A stretch of DNA of 64,000 nucleotides from an uncultured Burkholderiales bacterium (GCA_903886485.1 CAISMH010000003.1:1-64000); one strand, 5' to 3'; shown: positions 15,819 to 24,716, counted from the first letter of the stretch. Notes: generated from the letters alone by a model not told the origin. Numbers and translations are program-made.

Positions 15819-16475
15819 CTACCTGTGGTTTGATGTGAAATCGCGCAAAAGAAAGGTGTTGATTCGATTGCGATTTCTAATGTCTCCAAAGTTATCAACT
15901 GCCCGCAGCAGCTCTAACGTTTCAAAGTCTGATAGCTTGTTGCAAGCTTTATTTAGGATGATGTTGACAAGGGCGTTGATTTTTTCGAGGTTGTTGATTA
16001 AGTCGGCACAAAGAACTTCAGGTGTCACTCGATCGGCGTGTCCTTCAAATTGGACCTCGTCTGAATCGTAGGGCGTGATGTATTGAGTCATCAGATTGAC
16101 GTAGTCAACGCCTACTTTATGTGAGTGTGTTTTCGGCACTGGATCGAACAATTGACTTATATAAGTCTCGATGATTTGGTGAGACTTTTTCTCAGAAAAT
16201 TTTGACCTCGGAAGTTTTCCGATCCTCTTGTTTGGGGTTTTGATGAATGTGATGAGAGGGATGCCTTTTACCGTGCAAGGTTTGCTTTCCATCTGGTGTT
16301 CAAATGATTGAACTTCTGCAACTGGGTAGCGAATCTGCTGTCCGATTTGTATGAAACGTGGACCGATGTTGTGCTGACGCCAGCTCGCAAGTAAATCACT
16401 ATAAACTCCCCAACGATCGGTTAAGTCTTGTGTTGATAGCGGGCTTTGCTCACTGGTGGGGCAAAGGCTGTAATA
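15819..16475 (-). pseudogene. HTH (excisionase/MerR-like) protein cut by an IS element
   Basis: An ATG-started frame runs only from 16292, but the same frame is open without a stop back to the IS boundary at 16475. The added N-terminal part reads LSTQDLTDRWGVYSDLLASW followed by GPRFIQIGQQIRYPVAEVQ. This is a textbook excisionase-type helix-turn-helix (HTH_17). No start codon remains upstream, so the gene has lost its first codons to the insertion. The C-terminal 157 residues are unrecognised. A shorter product from 16292 would lack the DNA-binding domain. Confidence 0.7.
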
Positions 16476-16499
16476 AATCGCCCCGCATTTCGAGGAGGC
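16476..16499 (+). repeat. IS3 terminal inverted repeat, transposase 3' side
   Basis: The first 10 bases (AATCGCCCCG) are identical to the reverse complement of the other end, and about 21 of 24 positions match, including GAGGAGGC. Confidence 0.8.
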
Positions 16500-16507
16500 C
16501 TGTTGGT

Positions 16508-17422
16508 TTAAGTTAACGCGTCGGCATTGACCTTCTCAGCGAGTTGCCGGTAGTAGTTGGCCTCTGCCTCGGCAGGTGGAATATACCCAATCGGCTCCAA
16601 CAGTCGGTGGTGGATGAACCAAGATACCCATTCAAGAGTTGCCAATTCCACAGACTCCTTCGTTTTCCAAGGCGCACGGCGGTGAATCAACTCGGTCTTG
16701 TACAGCCCGTTAATCGTTTCGGCCAGCGCGTTGTCATAGCTGTCTCCACGACTCCCCACCGAGGGCTCTATACCCGCTTGCGCTAGACGCTCGGTGTACA
16801 AGATAGAGACGTATTGCGACCCCCTATCCGAATGGTGAATCAACGCATCTGAGCGCTCAGGCTGGCGGTCATACAGGGCTTGCTCCAAGGCATCCAGTAC
16901 GAAGTCTGTGCGCATGGAACTGCTCACACGCCAGCCCACAATGCGTCGGGCAAACACATCAATCACGAACGCCACGTACAGCCAACCCTGCCAAGTTGAG
17001 ACGTAGGTGAAGTCCGACACCCACAACTGATTGGGCCGTTCGGCCTTGAACTGCCTGTTAACCCTGTCCAGCGGGCACATGGCCGCCTTGTCTGAGAACG
17101 TGGTGCGCACCACCTTGCCACGACGTACGCCGTGCAGGCCCAGGTGCTTCATCAAACGCTCCACAGTGCAACGGGCTACGGGTATGCCCTCTCGATTCAT
17201 TTGATGCCAGACCTTGTCCGCGCCATAGACCTGCAAGTTGGCGTTCCAAACGCGTTGAATGTGAGGGATCAATTCATCATCGCGCTTGGCTCTTGCACAG
17301 CGAAGTTGTGGGTTGCGTTGCAGGGCGGCGTGTCGCCTGTAGCAAGACGGGGCAATTTGCAAAACCTTGCAAATTGGCTCGACCCCGAAGGTATTGCGAT
17401 GCTGGTCGACGAAACGCTTCAA
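16508..17422 (-). CDS. IS3-family transposase OrfB (DDE integrase domain)
   Basis: The 304-residue protein has an N-terminal HTH_21 region ([17 protein letters not shown]) and an rve integrase core. Catalytic residues are D137 in VSDFTYV, D199 in HHSDRGSQY and E235 in [14 protein letters not shown], with the DD(35)E spacing of the IS3 family. It is normally made as an OrfAB fusion through a -1 frameshift where OrfA overlaps it. All catalytic motifs are intact, so the element may be active. Confidence 0.92.
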   Translation of the reverse strand: MKRFVDQHRNTFGVEPICKVLQIAPSCYRRHAALQRNPQLRCARAKRDDELIPHIQRVWNANLQVYGADKVWHQMNREGIPVARCTVERLMKHLGLHGVRRGKVVRTTFSDKAAMCPLDRVNRQFKAERPNQLWVSDFTYVSTWQGWLYVAFVIDVFARRIVGWRVSSSMRTDFVLDALEQALYDRQPERSDALIHHSDRGSQYVSILYTERLAQAGIEPSVGSRGDSYDNALAETINGLYKTELIHRRAPWKTKESVELATLEWVSWFIHHRLLEPIGYIPPAEAEANYYRQLAEKVNADALT

Positions 17423-17742
17423 GACTTGAGTCGGCGGTCGAGCTCCGCCTGGGCGAAAAACGCGCTGGCCACCTTCAAGATCTCATTGGCCCGACGCAGC
17501 TCTTTGTTCTCGCGTGCAAGTTCCTTGATTCGGTCATGCTCAGCGCTGGTGGTGCCGCCGCGCACGCCGCTGTCGACTTCGTGCTTACGAACCCATTCGT
17601 GAAGGGTTTGAGGGGCGCAGCCGATCTTGAGTGCAATTGATTCAATAGCAGCCCATGTGGACGGATATTCGCCACGATGGTCTTGCAACATGCGAACAGC
17701 GCGTTCGCGTACTTCGGGGGAAAAACGATTTGATTTGCTCAT
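17419..17742 (-). CDS. IS3-family transposase OrfA
   Basis: The 107-residue protein has an HTH_Tnp_1 domain ([17 protein letters not shown], then AIKIGC-type turn, then [12 protein letters not shown]). A leucine-zipper-like C-terminus follows ([19 protein letters not shown]), typical of IS3-group OrfA. It provides DNA binding to the terminal repeats and overlaps OrfB by four bases. Confidence 0.92.
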   Translation of the reverse strand: MSKSNRFSPEVRERAVRMLQDHRGEYPSTWAAIESIALKIGCAPQTLHEWVRKHEVDSGVRGGTTSAEHDRIKELARENKELRRANEILKVASAFFAQAELDRRLKS

Positions 17743-17766
17743 GGCTCCATCTTCTCAAAGGTTGGA

Positions 17767-17790
17767 GCCTCCTCAAAACACGGGGCGATT
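17767..17790 (-). repeat. IS3 terminal inverted repeat, transposase 5' side
   Basis: Read on the minus strand it starts AATCGCCCCGTG and continues to GAGGAGGC, pairing with the repeat at 16476-16499. Confidence 0.8.
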
Positions 17791-17792
17791 CA

Positions 17793-19013
17793 GTCAGTTG
17801 TGAAAGAGTCTTCCGTCCCGATTTAAGAAATGTCCCTTTGGTCGTGCTGTCTAACAACGATGGCTGTGCAGTGTCTCGTTCAAACGAAGCAAAGGCACTT
17901 GGAATCAAGATGGGGCAGCCATGGTTCGAATGCAAGGCTTTGGCAGAGGAGCACGGTATTCTTGCCTTGAGTTCCAACTACGCCTTGTATGCAGACTTAT
18001 CCAACAGGGTTATGTCGATCTTGAGTGAATACTCACCACGACATGAGGTTTACTCTATTGATGAATGCTTTGTTGACCTGACGGGAATGCAGAAACTACG
18101 AGATGTGAGCTATGCCATGCGTGAACGCGTGATCGCTTGGACTGGTATTCCTGTATGCGTAGGTATTGGCCCGACAAAGACACTTGCGAAGCTAGCTAAT
18201 CACATCGCCAAGAAGCACCCCAGATCTAAGGGTGTTTTCAACTACAACGACTTAACGCAAGTGCAGCAAGATAAGTTGCTCAGTCAAATTGAGGTTGGAG
18301 AAGTTTGGGGAGTAGGGCGCAGGATTTCAGCACGTTTGGCCGAACACGGTATTCACACGGTTCAGGATTTGCGCAGTGCACACACAGCTACCTTGAGAGC
18401 CGAATTCGGAGTGGTCATTGAGAAAACACAGCGCGAACTCCAAGGTGTCGCCTGTATTGATTTGCAAGAGGTCGTGCCAGATAAGAAGCAAATCGTAAGC
18501 AGTCGATCCTTCGGACAGACGGTGTGTGATGTTGCGGTCTTGAAAGACGCCATGAGCACCTTTGTTGCCAACGCCTGTGCCAAGCTACGAGCACAAGGAT
18601 CTCACGCTTCATTAATACAGGTATCGCTACATACCAACCGGTTCAGAAAAGACTTGCCCCAGTACAACCCCTCGTTCACATTGCCATTACCCCAACCAAC
18701 AAATGACAGTTTGGTGGTGAACCGCTGGGCTGATTACTTGGTAGGTCGACTGTTCAAACCTGAGTACGAATACAAGAAGGCTGGGATCATGCTTGGTGAG
18801 ATTTCGCCTGTAGGGCAATATCAAGCTGATTGGCTGGAGCCAACTCAAGCCACGGATACGAGGCTGATGGATGTGCTTGATGGTTTGAACAAGAGATTTG
18901 GTCGTGGAACCGTGAAGGTCTCAACTCAAGGCGCGTACAAGGGATGGCAGATGCGGCAGGAACGGAAGTCGCCAAGTTATACGACCGATTGGGACTACAT
19001 CCCTTGCGCGTAG
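17793..19013 (+). pseudogene. umuC: umuC, DNA polymerase V subunit, 5' end removed by IS3
   Basis: From VSCERVFRPDL at 17793 the frame is a normal Y-family polymerase. NVPLVVLSNNDGC, MGQPWFE and YSIDECFVDLTGM (the SIDE metal site) are present, followed by the little-finger region and the UmuC C-terminal domain up to the usual length. The first about 11 residues (the segment with the first metal-binding Asp of the palm) are missing at the IS end. The frame happens to be open back to an ATG at 17655 inside the IS, which would add unrelated residues. Without the Asp, polymerase activity should be lost. No umuD is visible nearby. Confidence 0.85.
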
Positions 19014-19039
19014 CTTGTGAGCAAAGACAGCTCAATTAA

Positions 19040-19417
19040 TCATTGATTCTGCTCGGCTTGACGCTGTGCCTTGATGCTACGAAGTAGTTCAGAGAAAACA
19101 TTAAAGTTCTTTGTTGACTGCTCTGATATAGCTTCGGTCGCAACAAGTTCAGTTCTAGCCAGTTTGGGTATGTGGTACTCCACAACTGACATAAGCATGT
19201 CGAAGGCTTTTGCTGGGTTAGGGCGAACAACATACTCTGTAGTTTCGCAGCCAGTATTTGGATCAACTTTACGAATCCCAGTTGCAACACTGTCAAGCCA
19301 CAGTGTGAGTTTTTCTAAATTTCCATTAACAAATGCCGCGAATGCCAAACGTGAGTCAGTTGTTGACTTGTTAGGTGTTCCAGCTTGTCTTCCACCAGTT
19401 TTACGACCGTGTGTCAT
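19040..19417 (-). CDS. Phage-like protein, terminase-small-subunit style, 125 aa
   Basis: The N-terminus MTHGRKTGGRQAGTPNK is the basic start shared by many prophage proteins annotated as terminase small subunit or DUF5681-like. The segment NPAKAFDMLMSVVEYHIPKLAR resembles the helical region that follows in those proteins. It is short and no large subunit is present, so it may be a satellite-type remnant. It is the last gene of a leftward phage-like block reaching back to the AlpA regulator. Confidence 0.6.
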   Translation of the reverse strand: MTHGRKTGGRQAGTPNKSTTDSRLAFAAFVNGNLEKLTLWLDSVATGIRKVDPNTGCETTEYVVRPNPAKAFDMLMSVVEYHIPKLARTELVATEAISEQSTKNFNVFSELLRSIKAQRQAEQNQ

Positions 19418-19442
19418 TGTTTCTAATTCTTTCTACTTTAGA

Positions 19443-20210
19443 TCAGCCCAAGAAAGTAATTGCACCATTTGCATTCCGGTAGCCAAGACGCACAAGCTCT
19501 TGAAATAGTTCTGGTTGACTATCCGGCATATCGGAATCCCAATACCAATTCTCAGTTGGCGGTTCACCAAATGGTCGTTCAGATCCACCATCAAGGTTGG
19601 TACCAAATTGAAAAGCGCTTTGTAAATCCAACAGCCCGTAGGATTGCAAGACGCCAGCAACGCCGCTTCGACCCCACAATGGAAATCTTGTCCCCATGTA
19701 GAACTGACTTGTCAGGTCAGGATCACTGATTGGACTGAAAATCGTATATCGCCAATAGAAACCTTTCGTTGACTTCTTTTCTCCGCTGTAGTGTTTGCAT
19801 ACGTGAAAACTTTCCGCACGTTCTGAGCTGGGCGTCACCCAATACGTTCCAGTATCGTCTTTGAATAGGTACATGAATCCGGGCTCTGGTTCCCAATGAT
19901 CATATGACCAGACCCCATTCGAGTATTGTTTTCCATTTTTCAAATGCGACATCGTGTCGCATTTGTCGGTTAGTCTATTCAACGAAATTTTCTTTCCCTG
20001 AGCAACAGCCATGTAGCGTTGTGCTTGTCTTACTGAAACCTGGGAATTTTCCTGTACCCAGCGTAAGAACTTGCCGTGCTTCATTTCTTTTTTGACCTCA
20101 AGTAGAAGTGATCCAGCTGCGATCGAATGATTTACAGCATCTTCAGCTGATTGATATGCAAGACGATGCAAGCGGTTAATTTCTTGTCCATGTGTTTCAA
20201 AAACGAGCAT
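19443..20210 (-). CDS. DUF3102-type phage protein, 255 aa
   Basis: AAAGGA precedes the ATG. Residues 20-70 read AVNHSIAAGSLLLEVKKEMK, then GKFLRWVQENSQVSVRQAQRYM. This is the DUF3102 signature found in prophage and plasmid proteins. The C-terminal 150 residues are aromatic-rich and unrecognised. Twenty-five bases separate it from the following phage-like gene. The role in these elements is unknown; it may bind DNA through the SVRQAQRYM helix. Confidence 0.65.
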   Translation of the reverse strand: MLVFETHGQEINRLHRLAYQSAEDAVNHSIAAGSLLLEVKKEMKHGKFLRWVQENSQVSVRQAQRYMAVAQGKKISLNRLTDKCDTMSHLKNGKQYSNGVWSYDHWEPEPGFMYLFKDDTGTYWVTPSSERAESFHVCKHYSGEKKSTKGFYWRYTIFSPISDPDLTSQFYMGTRFPLWGRSGVAGVLQSYGLLDLQSAFQFGTNLDGGSERPFGEPPTENWYWDSDMPDSQPELFQELVRLGYRNANGAITFLG

Positions 20211-20232
20211 GATTTTTCCTTTTTTGATTCAG

Positions 20233-20895
20233 TCAATGTTGAATACGCAGAAGTGAAACTGCAGAGGCAGATGGCTTATCTAGATGGTGTACGTCTGGCG
20301 TACTAGAACTAGGTTTAAAGTCGCATGCGATAGGTGCGGCAGCCGTATCAATTGGCGAATCAGCTAGTGCGGGAGACGGTGCTATGTAGGGGCTATCTAC
20401 AACGCCTGACGACCTAAGTGGTGCGTTTTCAGAGATAGGTCCACGCCATTTTTGAAAAAGCTCCTCGCGTGTGGATTTAGTTTTTAAAGTAACCGGAGAA
20501 GCATATGCCCCACGGCGAAACATCTCTTTCGCACCTGTGTCGTACCCCTTCAAGTTATCTAAACTGCGCCATGTCAATGCATACCAACTCGCCTTGTTTG
20601 GTCGGTGACCCATAACGGTCTCAAAAATAAAACCTGCTTTCAAAAGTTCACGCTTGGCTCTAGTTATCACATCAGGACTGTTCCAACCTCGCTTACGCAA
20701 ATAGGAACTTGATGCCAAGAGTCTCCCGTTATTGTTTTTGACGAATTGCCTTGCAAACTCAATCAACAACGATCGTGCAGGATGTGATAGCTCAGAGTAA
20801 GCAGGGCAATCAATCACCGACCAAGGTAGGGCTATAAAACTTCCTGCATCACGGTTTAAGTCAATTTTTATTTTGCTGTCGCGACCGTTAGCCAT
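20233..20895 (-). CDS. Winged-helix mobile-element protein, 220 aa
   Basis: A TTG at 20907 is in frame, but GGAG lies 6 bases before the ATG at 20895, which I choose. Residues 25-115 form a helix-turn-helix-like region (SHPARSLLIEFARQF, then SSSYLRKRGWNSPDVITRAKRELLKAGFI, then GHRPNKASWYALTW). Such proteins are typical neighbours of integrases in small integrative elements and may act in replication or regulation. The C-terminus is a low-complexity, proline/alanine/serine-rich tail. Its start overlaps the AlpA gene by eight bases, so the two are coupled. Confidence 0.65.
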   Translation of the reverse strand: MANGRDSKIKIDLNRDAGSFIALPWSVIDCPAYSELSHPARSLLIEFARQFVKNNNGRLLASSSYLRKRGWNSPDVITRAKRELLKAGFIFETVMGHRPNKASWYALTWRSLDNLKGYDTGAKEMFRRGAYASPVTLKTKSTREELFQKWRGPISENAPLRSSGVVDSPYIAPSPALADSPIDTAAAPIACDFKPSSSTPDVHHLDKPSASAVSLLRIQH

Positions 20896-21148
20896 GGTCA
20901 GCTCCAACGTAATCGACGGCCTTGCTGCTGCTTATCGCTTTTCGTTTCAACACCCATTGATCTATGTCGTGTTCAAGCCAGCCAACGGCTCGGCCACCAG
21001 GTACGATTGAAAATGGTTTTGGGAAAAGTCCCTTTGCGATTAAATCAAACAACTTTGCGCTGCTGATTTGTAATTTCTGACACACATGCGTGTGTCGAAT
21101 CACTTGAATATTTGTGAATTTCTCTTCTGTGGTTTGTTCGGTTTTCAT
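20888..21148 (-). CDS. AlpA-family transcriptional regulator, 86 aa
   Basis: AGGAGG precedes the ATG. The protein contains the AlpA/MerR-like HTH: VCQKLQISSAKLFDLIAKG, then FPKPFSIVPGGRAVGWLEHD and IDQWV. AlpA proteins activate integrase or act as excision-direction factors in P4-like elements. Its position close to the integrase fits that role. It heads the leftward phage-like operon. Confidence 0.85.
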   Translation of the reverse strand: MKTEQTTEEKFTNIQVIRHTHVCQKLQISSAKLFDLIAKGLFPKPFSIVPGGRAVGWLEHDIDQWVLKRKAISSSKAVDYVGADHG

Positions 21149-21230
21149 TGGTCCTCCTGTGTCTTAAATGACCCAGTGAGGACAATGTAGGTATGTTGTT
21201 TAAGTCGTCCAAGATAACTATCTGGAGTAC

Positions 21231-21659
21231 CTATTTTTTTCCAAAGGAAAAGTGCGGCTTACGTTCAGTTAATTTACTGTTCCAAGTTTTTCTGGCTGTC
21301 GTTTTATTAATGAGTGGTAATGCATCACTGACTTCATTAATCGCTACTTTGGTTTTTTTGGGGAGCTTTGACTGAGTTGCCGTAGCTATAGCTCCTACAA
21401 CCATTTTTTTATGCATCTCTTGCCTAAAACTATCCTTTCGCTCTCCTTGTTTGCTCACAACGTTGAGGACCTCGTTTGCATTTTCCCCACGACAAATTCT
21501 GTGTAGTGCAACCCACAACCATTTTGAAATTTCGTAGTCGAGAGGTTGCTTCCGATGCGCTGCCAGTTCTATTGCTTCAGCTATTTGCCACAATTTTCGT
21601 TGTCGTTCAATGAGCGGTTCTTTAACGGTGAAATCAAGCTGCTCTTTCCTCTTTGGCAT
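21231..21659 (-). CDS. Hypothetical protein downstream of integrase, 142 aa
   Basis: AAAGGA lies 6 bases before the ATG at 21659; the gene overlaps the integrase 3' end by 26 bases, so it is probably translated after it. The product is basic and helical (MPKRKEQ at the start, RKTWNSKLTERKPHFSFGKK at the end), with a WLWVALHRICRGENANEVL segment. I recognise no family. Overlap with the integrase suggests an accessory function in recombination or element control. Confidence 0.6.
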   Translation of the reverse strand: MPKRKEQLDFTVKEPLIERQRKLWQIAEAIELAAHRKQPLDYEISKWLWVALHRICRGENANEVLNVVSKQGERKDSFRQEMHKKMVVGAIATATQSKLPKKTKVAINEVSDALPLINKTTARKTWNSKLTERKPHFSFGKK

Positions 21660-22926
21660 TGGAGGTCCTTTCAAATTTCAAAACTTGCCAGTCATTGGGT
21701 TTCGTGTCGATAAACTGCTGCCACAGTTGCATCAACTTTGCACGCTTTTCCAATTGATCCTGTCGACGATAAGCAGCTTCAGCTTTATTCTTGATCGTAT
21801 GAGCCAGAGCTAGCTCCAACGTTTCATTTGAAAACTGAGTTGTTTCAGAAGCCCAATCTCTGAATGTGCTTCGAAGTCCATGAGGCGTGTACTTAGTAAA
21901 TTGACCTGTTTTTTTCATCACTGCCAAGAAAGCGCCTGTTGAGAGGTGCGAATTCTTTGTGAGTGAGTGGCCGGGGAAGATGTATTCGTTTTGCTGAGCC
22001 TCCTTCATAACATGAAGGATTTCGACTGCTCGGCTGCAAAGAGGAACTCGATGTTCACGCCCAGCTTTCATCCTGCTACCCGGAACAGTCCAAACATTGC
22101 TGATTAAGTCGATCTCATTCCAATTGGCAGCGATAACTTCGCCTGTTCGCGCTGCAGTTAGCAGGGTAAATTCCAGTGCAAGCGGGGCAATGCCTTTTAT
22201 TCCCCGTAGATTTAGTGCAAATTCATGTATCTCTCTGAATGGCACTGCAGCATGGTGCGCTACTTTTTTTATCTTTTGCGCTTTTGGCAGTAGCTCTCCT
22301 AGTCCACCTTTAAGGCGAGCGGGGTTTTCCCCTTTCAGATAACCACGAGCCTTGCACCAGTCCATTACTACCTCAATACGTTGACGTACGCGTGTTGCAG
22401 TTTCGGTTTTCGTTAGCCAAATTGGCTCGAGGACTTTATAGACCAGGTCGATTGTTATTTGTTCAACTGCAAGTTTTCCCAGAGTTGGACTGGCGTAAGC
22501 AGTAAGGGTGTTGATCCATTGCTGGCTATGTTTATGGTTTTTCCATTCCAGTGATTTGGTTTCAAGACACTTTTGAACGGCTTCATCAAAGGTAATGCGG
22601 TGAGCCCTTACTGCGATGGCATTTGCTCGCTGAAGGTCTCGTTCGTCTTTTGGGTCTCGGCCATCCAATACGGAAAGCCTGTAATCGAATGCTAACTTCC
22701 TAGCTGCGGCTAGTGATCGCACACTAGTGGACCCCAGTCCTAGTTCTCGGCGCGTTTTGGTAGTCGGAGACGTGTATCTGAATAGCCAAGAGCGGGTAAT
22801 TCGCCCTTGACCCTGCCTCACTTGCAGATTTAGACCAGGACAAGCTCCATCGGCGTGATAACCGATGCGTTTTTCTGTTTCTGCCTGCTTGGCAGTCAAT
22901 GGTTTTAATGCGAATTTACCCACCAA
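21634..22926 (-). CDS. Tyrosine integrase, P4 type
   Basis: The 430-residue protein has an N-terminal arm-binding domain (DUF4102-like, with LNLQVRQGQGRITRSWLFRY and the ELGLGSTSVRSLAAARK pattern). A core-binding domain follows at about residues 100-190. The catalytic domain has the motifs TAARTGEVI (Arg), PHGLRSTFRDWA (His, Arg), LAHTIKN (His) and AYRR (Tyr nucleophile). All catalytic residues are present. It would integrate the island at a tRNA or similar 3' end. It is the gene closest to the chromosomal junction, as usual for these elements. Start may be the TTG at 22926 or the GTG at 22923. Confidence 0.92.
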   Translation of the reverse strand: MVGKFALKPLTAKQAETEKRIGYHADGACPGLNLQVRQGQGRITRSWLFRYTSPTTKTRRELGLGSTSVRSLAAARKLAFDYRLSVLDGRDPKDERDLQRANAIAVRAHRITFDEAVQKCLETKSLEWKNHKHSQQWINTLTAYASPTLGKLAVEQITIDLVYKVLEPIWLTKTETATRVRQRIEVVMDWCKARGYLKGENPARLKGGLGELLPKAQKIKKVAHHAAVPFREIHEFALNLRGIKGIAPLALEFTLLTAARTGEVIAANWNEIDLISNVWTVPGSRMKAGREHRVPLCSRAVEILHVMKEAQQNEYIFPGHSLTKNSHLSTGAFLAVMKKTGQFTKYTPHGLRSTFRDWASETTQFSNETLELALAHTIKNKAEAAYRRQDQLEKRAKLMQLWQQFIDTKPNDWQVLKFERTSNAKEERAA

Positions 22927-23057
22927 TCTACCCCCAATTTGAGTTGGATTTTAATAGAGTTCGTAGGATGTTTTTGGAGTTAGATGCCTTTAAAAATTGC
23001 TAATTTTGAAGCTATGAAGAGCTTAGTGGAGTTCATTGAGTTTGGCTCCGTATGACG

Positions 23058-23069
23058 TCCACTCCGCCA
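23058..23069. other. Possible attachment site (tRNA 3'-end-like)
   Basis: CCACTCCGCCA lies about 130 bases beyond the integrase start, at the point where composition changes. It resembles the last bases of a tRNA-Ser (acceptor arm ending in CTCCGCCA) and is followed at once by a strong terminator, as a tRNA gene would be. No complete tRNA can be folded here. P4-type integrases often leave such a fragment. The matching half should be at the island's left end, outside the window. Confidence 0.35.
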
Positions 23070-23077
23070 GAAACGAG

Positions 23078-23116
23078 AAACCCTTACAAGCTTTGGTTTG
23101 TAAGGGTTTTTTCTTT
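23078..23116 (+). terminator. Rho-independent terminator at the island junction
   Basis: Perfect 12-base arms (23078-23089 and 23098-23109) enclose an 8-base loop, followed by a T-rich tract. It follows the putative tRNA-end fragment and would normally terminate the gene used as attachment site. Confidence 0.75.
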
Positions 23117-23343
23117 TCTATGTTGCGTTTGAGGCTTACTCTTTCAGAGGCTCACACAATGACTCTTGCGCACACCACAGCCTTCAATGCCCCAGCCGCT
23201 CGCCGCTATGATGAATCCCGCAGAATGCTTTCAAGGGCAAAAGCCCCATCCATCGATCCCTCAATGCCATCGCATGACCTGACGCAAGGGGGCTATTCAC
23301 GCGTCCTCTTGATGCGCGTTTCGTGAAGTTTGGACACATTCAA

Positions 23344-24075
23344 ATGATCAACAAAATTTCTCCCTCCATGACAGAGGCGCTGTCAACCATTCAAGATGGT
23401 GCAACCGTTCTCATCGGTGGATTTGGTACGGCGGGTATTCCCATCGAGCTGATCAACGGATTGATTGAACAAGGGGCTCGTGAGCTCACGGTTGTCAACA
23501 ACAACGCGGGCAATGGCGATACAGGATTGGCCGCTCTGCTCAAGGCAGGCCGAGTTCGCAAGATCATCTGTAGTTTTCCGCGTCAGGCGGACTCCTTTGT
23601 CTTTGACGAGCTCTACCGCAGCGGAAAACTTGAACTTGAACTCGTTCCTCAGGGCAACTTGGCGGAACGGCTCCGCGCTGCAGGGGCCGGCGTGGGCGCC
23701 TTTTTCACGCCGACCGGCTTTGGTACTGAGCTTGCAAAAAATCCTGACGGCAGCGCAAAAGAAACACGCCACATCCATGGCAAAGACTATGTGTTGGAGT
23801 ACCCCATTTATGGGGATGTGGCATTGATCAAGGCCGAAGCTGGCGATCGATGGGGCAATTTGATTTACCGTAAAGCTGCACGCAACTTCGGTCCCGTCAT
23901 GGCGATGGCTGCAAAGTTCACGGTGGCGACCGTCCATCGCATTGTGGCCTTGGGTGAACTCGATCCTGAAGCCATCGTGACGCCAGGCATTCATGTGTCC
24001 AAGATCGTGCAGATTGACCATGTCGCCACCCAAGCCGGTGGTTTTAAGAAAACCGCATCAGAGAAGACGCCATGA
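23344..24075 (+). CDS. pcaI: 3-oxoadipate CoA-transferase subunit A
   Basis: The 243-residue protein matches PcaI strongly: GGFGTAGIP, NNAGNGDTGLAALLKAG, RKIICSFPRQADSFVFDELY and VPQGNLAERLRAAGAG, with the shared segment YRKAARNFGP. It transfers CoA from succinyl-CoA to 3-oxoadipate, with PcaJ, in the beta-ketoadipate pathway of aromatic degradation. A GTG at 23323 is in frame, but the start MINKI at 23344 agrees with the family. It overlaps pcaJ by four bases. It could also serve as a general 3-oxoacid transferase (ScoA). Confidence 0.9.
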   Translation: MINKISPSMTEALSTIQDGATVLIGGFGTAGIPIELINGLIEQGARELTVVNNNAGNGDTGLAALLKAGRVRKIICSFPRQADSFVFDELYRSGKLELELVPQGNLAERLRAAGAGVGAFFTPTGFGTELAKNPDGSAKETRHIHGKDYVLEYPIYGDVALIKAEAGDRWGNLIYRKAARNFGPVMAMAAKFTVATVHRIVALGELDPEAIVTPGIHVSKIVQIDHVATQAGGFKKTASEKTP

Positions 24076-24716
24076 GCCAGTACCAACGCCGCACCAAAGA
24101 CCAACTCGCGCAACGCGTTGCACAAGACATCTTTGATGGGGCCTATGTCAATCTAGGCATTGGGCAGCCCACGCTGGTGGCCAATCACATTCCTGCGGGG
24201 ATGGAGGTGGTGCTGCATAGCGAAAACGGAGTCTTAGGCATGGGGCCCGCACCCAGTGCTGGGGACGAGGATTTCGACCTCATCAATGCAGGTAAACAAC
24301 CGGTGACGCTGCTTGCGGGCGGCGCTTACTTTCATCACGCAGACAGCTTTGCCATGATGCGCGGCGGCCATCTCGACATCTGTGTGTTGGGCGCATTTCA
24401 AGTTTCAGCCACGGGTGACTTGGCCAACTGGAGTACAGGTGAAGTGGGCTCTATCCCAGCTGTTGGTGGTGCCATGGATTTGGCCATTGGCGCCAAGCAG
24501 ACGTGGGTGATGATGGATTTGCTCACCAAAAAAGGTGAAAGCAAAGTCGTCAACACATGCACATACCCACTGACAGGGCTGCGTTGTGTGAAACGCATTT
24601 ACTCGGATTTAGCGACCTTGGCATGTACGCCGGATGGCTTGACCTTGATTGATTTGGTGGAGGGGTTAGACCTCGCTGAATTAGAACGCTTGGTGGGCTT
24701 GCCCATCAAAACATAG
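24072..24716 (+). CDS. pcaJ: 3-oxoadipate CoA-transferase subunit B
   Basis: Start overlaps the pcaI stop (ATGA), giving translational coupling. The protein has YVNLGIGQPTLVANHIP and then SENGVLGMGP, where the Glu carries the CoA thioester. GGAYFHHADSFAMMRGGHLD follows. Length (214 aa) is normal for PcaJ/ScoB. Together with PcaI it makes the heterotetrameric transferase that activates 3-oxoadipate. Confidence 0.92.
   Translation: MSQYQRRTKDQLAQRVAQDIFDGAYVNLGIGQPTLVANHIPAGMEVVLHSENGVLGMGPAPSAGDEDFDLINAGKQPVTLLAGGAYFHHADSFAMMRGGHLDICVLGAFQVSATGDLANWSTGEVGSIPAVGGAMDLAIGAKQTWVMMDLLTKKGESKVVNTCTYPLTGLRCVKRIYSDLATLACTPDGLTLIDLVEGLDLAELERLVGLPIKT

Larger units (their letters stand above)
16476..17790 (-). 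mobile_element. IS3-family insertion sequence, 1315 bp
   Basis: The element has imperfect terminal inverted repeats beginning AATCGCCCCG, two minus-strand frames (OrfA 17419-17742 and OrfB 16508-17422) overlapping by four bases, and a DD(35)E transposase. Its codon use is GC-rich, unlike the island around it. The flanks (TAATA on the left, CAGTC on the right) show no 3-5 bp target duplication, and both flanking genes are truncated. This suggests an adjacent deletion or recombination rather than a simple insertion. Confidence 0.9.
1..23069. mobile_element. Integrated genomic island, right-hand part
   Basis: The region is AT-richer than the rest of the window and is dominated by unfamiliar small genes. 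It also holds phage-like genes, an AlpA-type regulator and a tyrosine integrase at its inner end. The change to GC-rich housekeeping and catabolic genes is abrupt at about 23.07 kb, just after the integrase. The left end is outside the window, so the total size and the second attachment site are unknown. No conjugation genes are visible, so it may be an integrative element mobilised by others or the cargo end of a larger ICE or prophage. Confidence 0.8.
22927..23343. other. Junction region between integrase and pcaI
   Basis: These 417 bases hold the integrase promoter, the possible attachment sequence, the terminator and the upstream region of pcaI. No believable gene is present; the frame 23036-23326 has no ribosome site and crosses the terminator hairpin. 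Confidence 0.6.

Noticed and set aside
23030..23070. Complete tRNA gene at the island junction
   Set aside because: Only a 3'-end-like fragment is present; no anticodon or D arm can be folded upstream.
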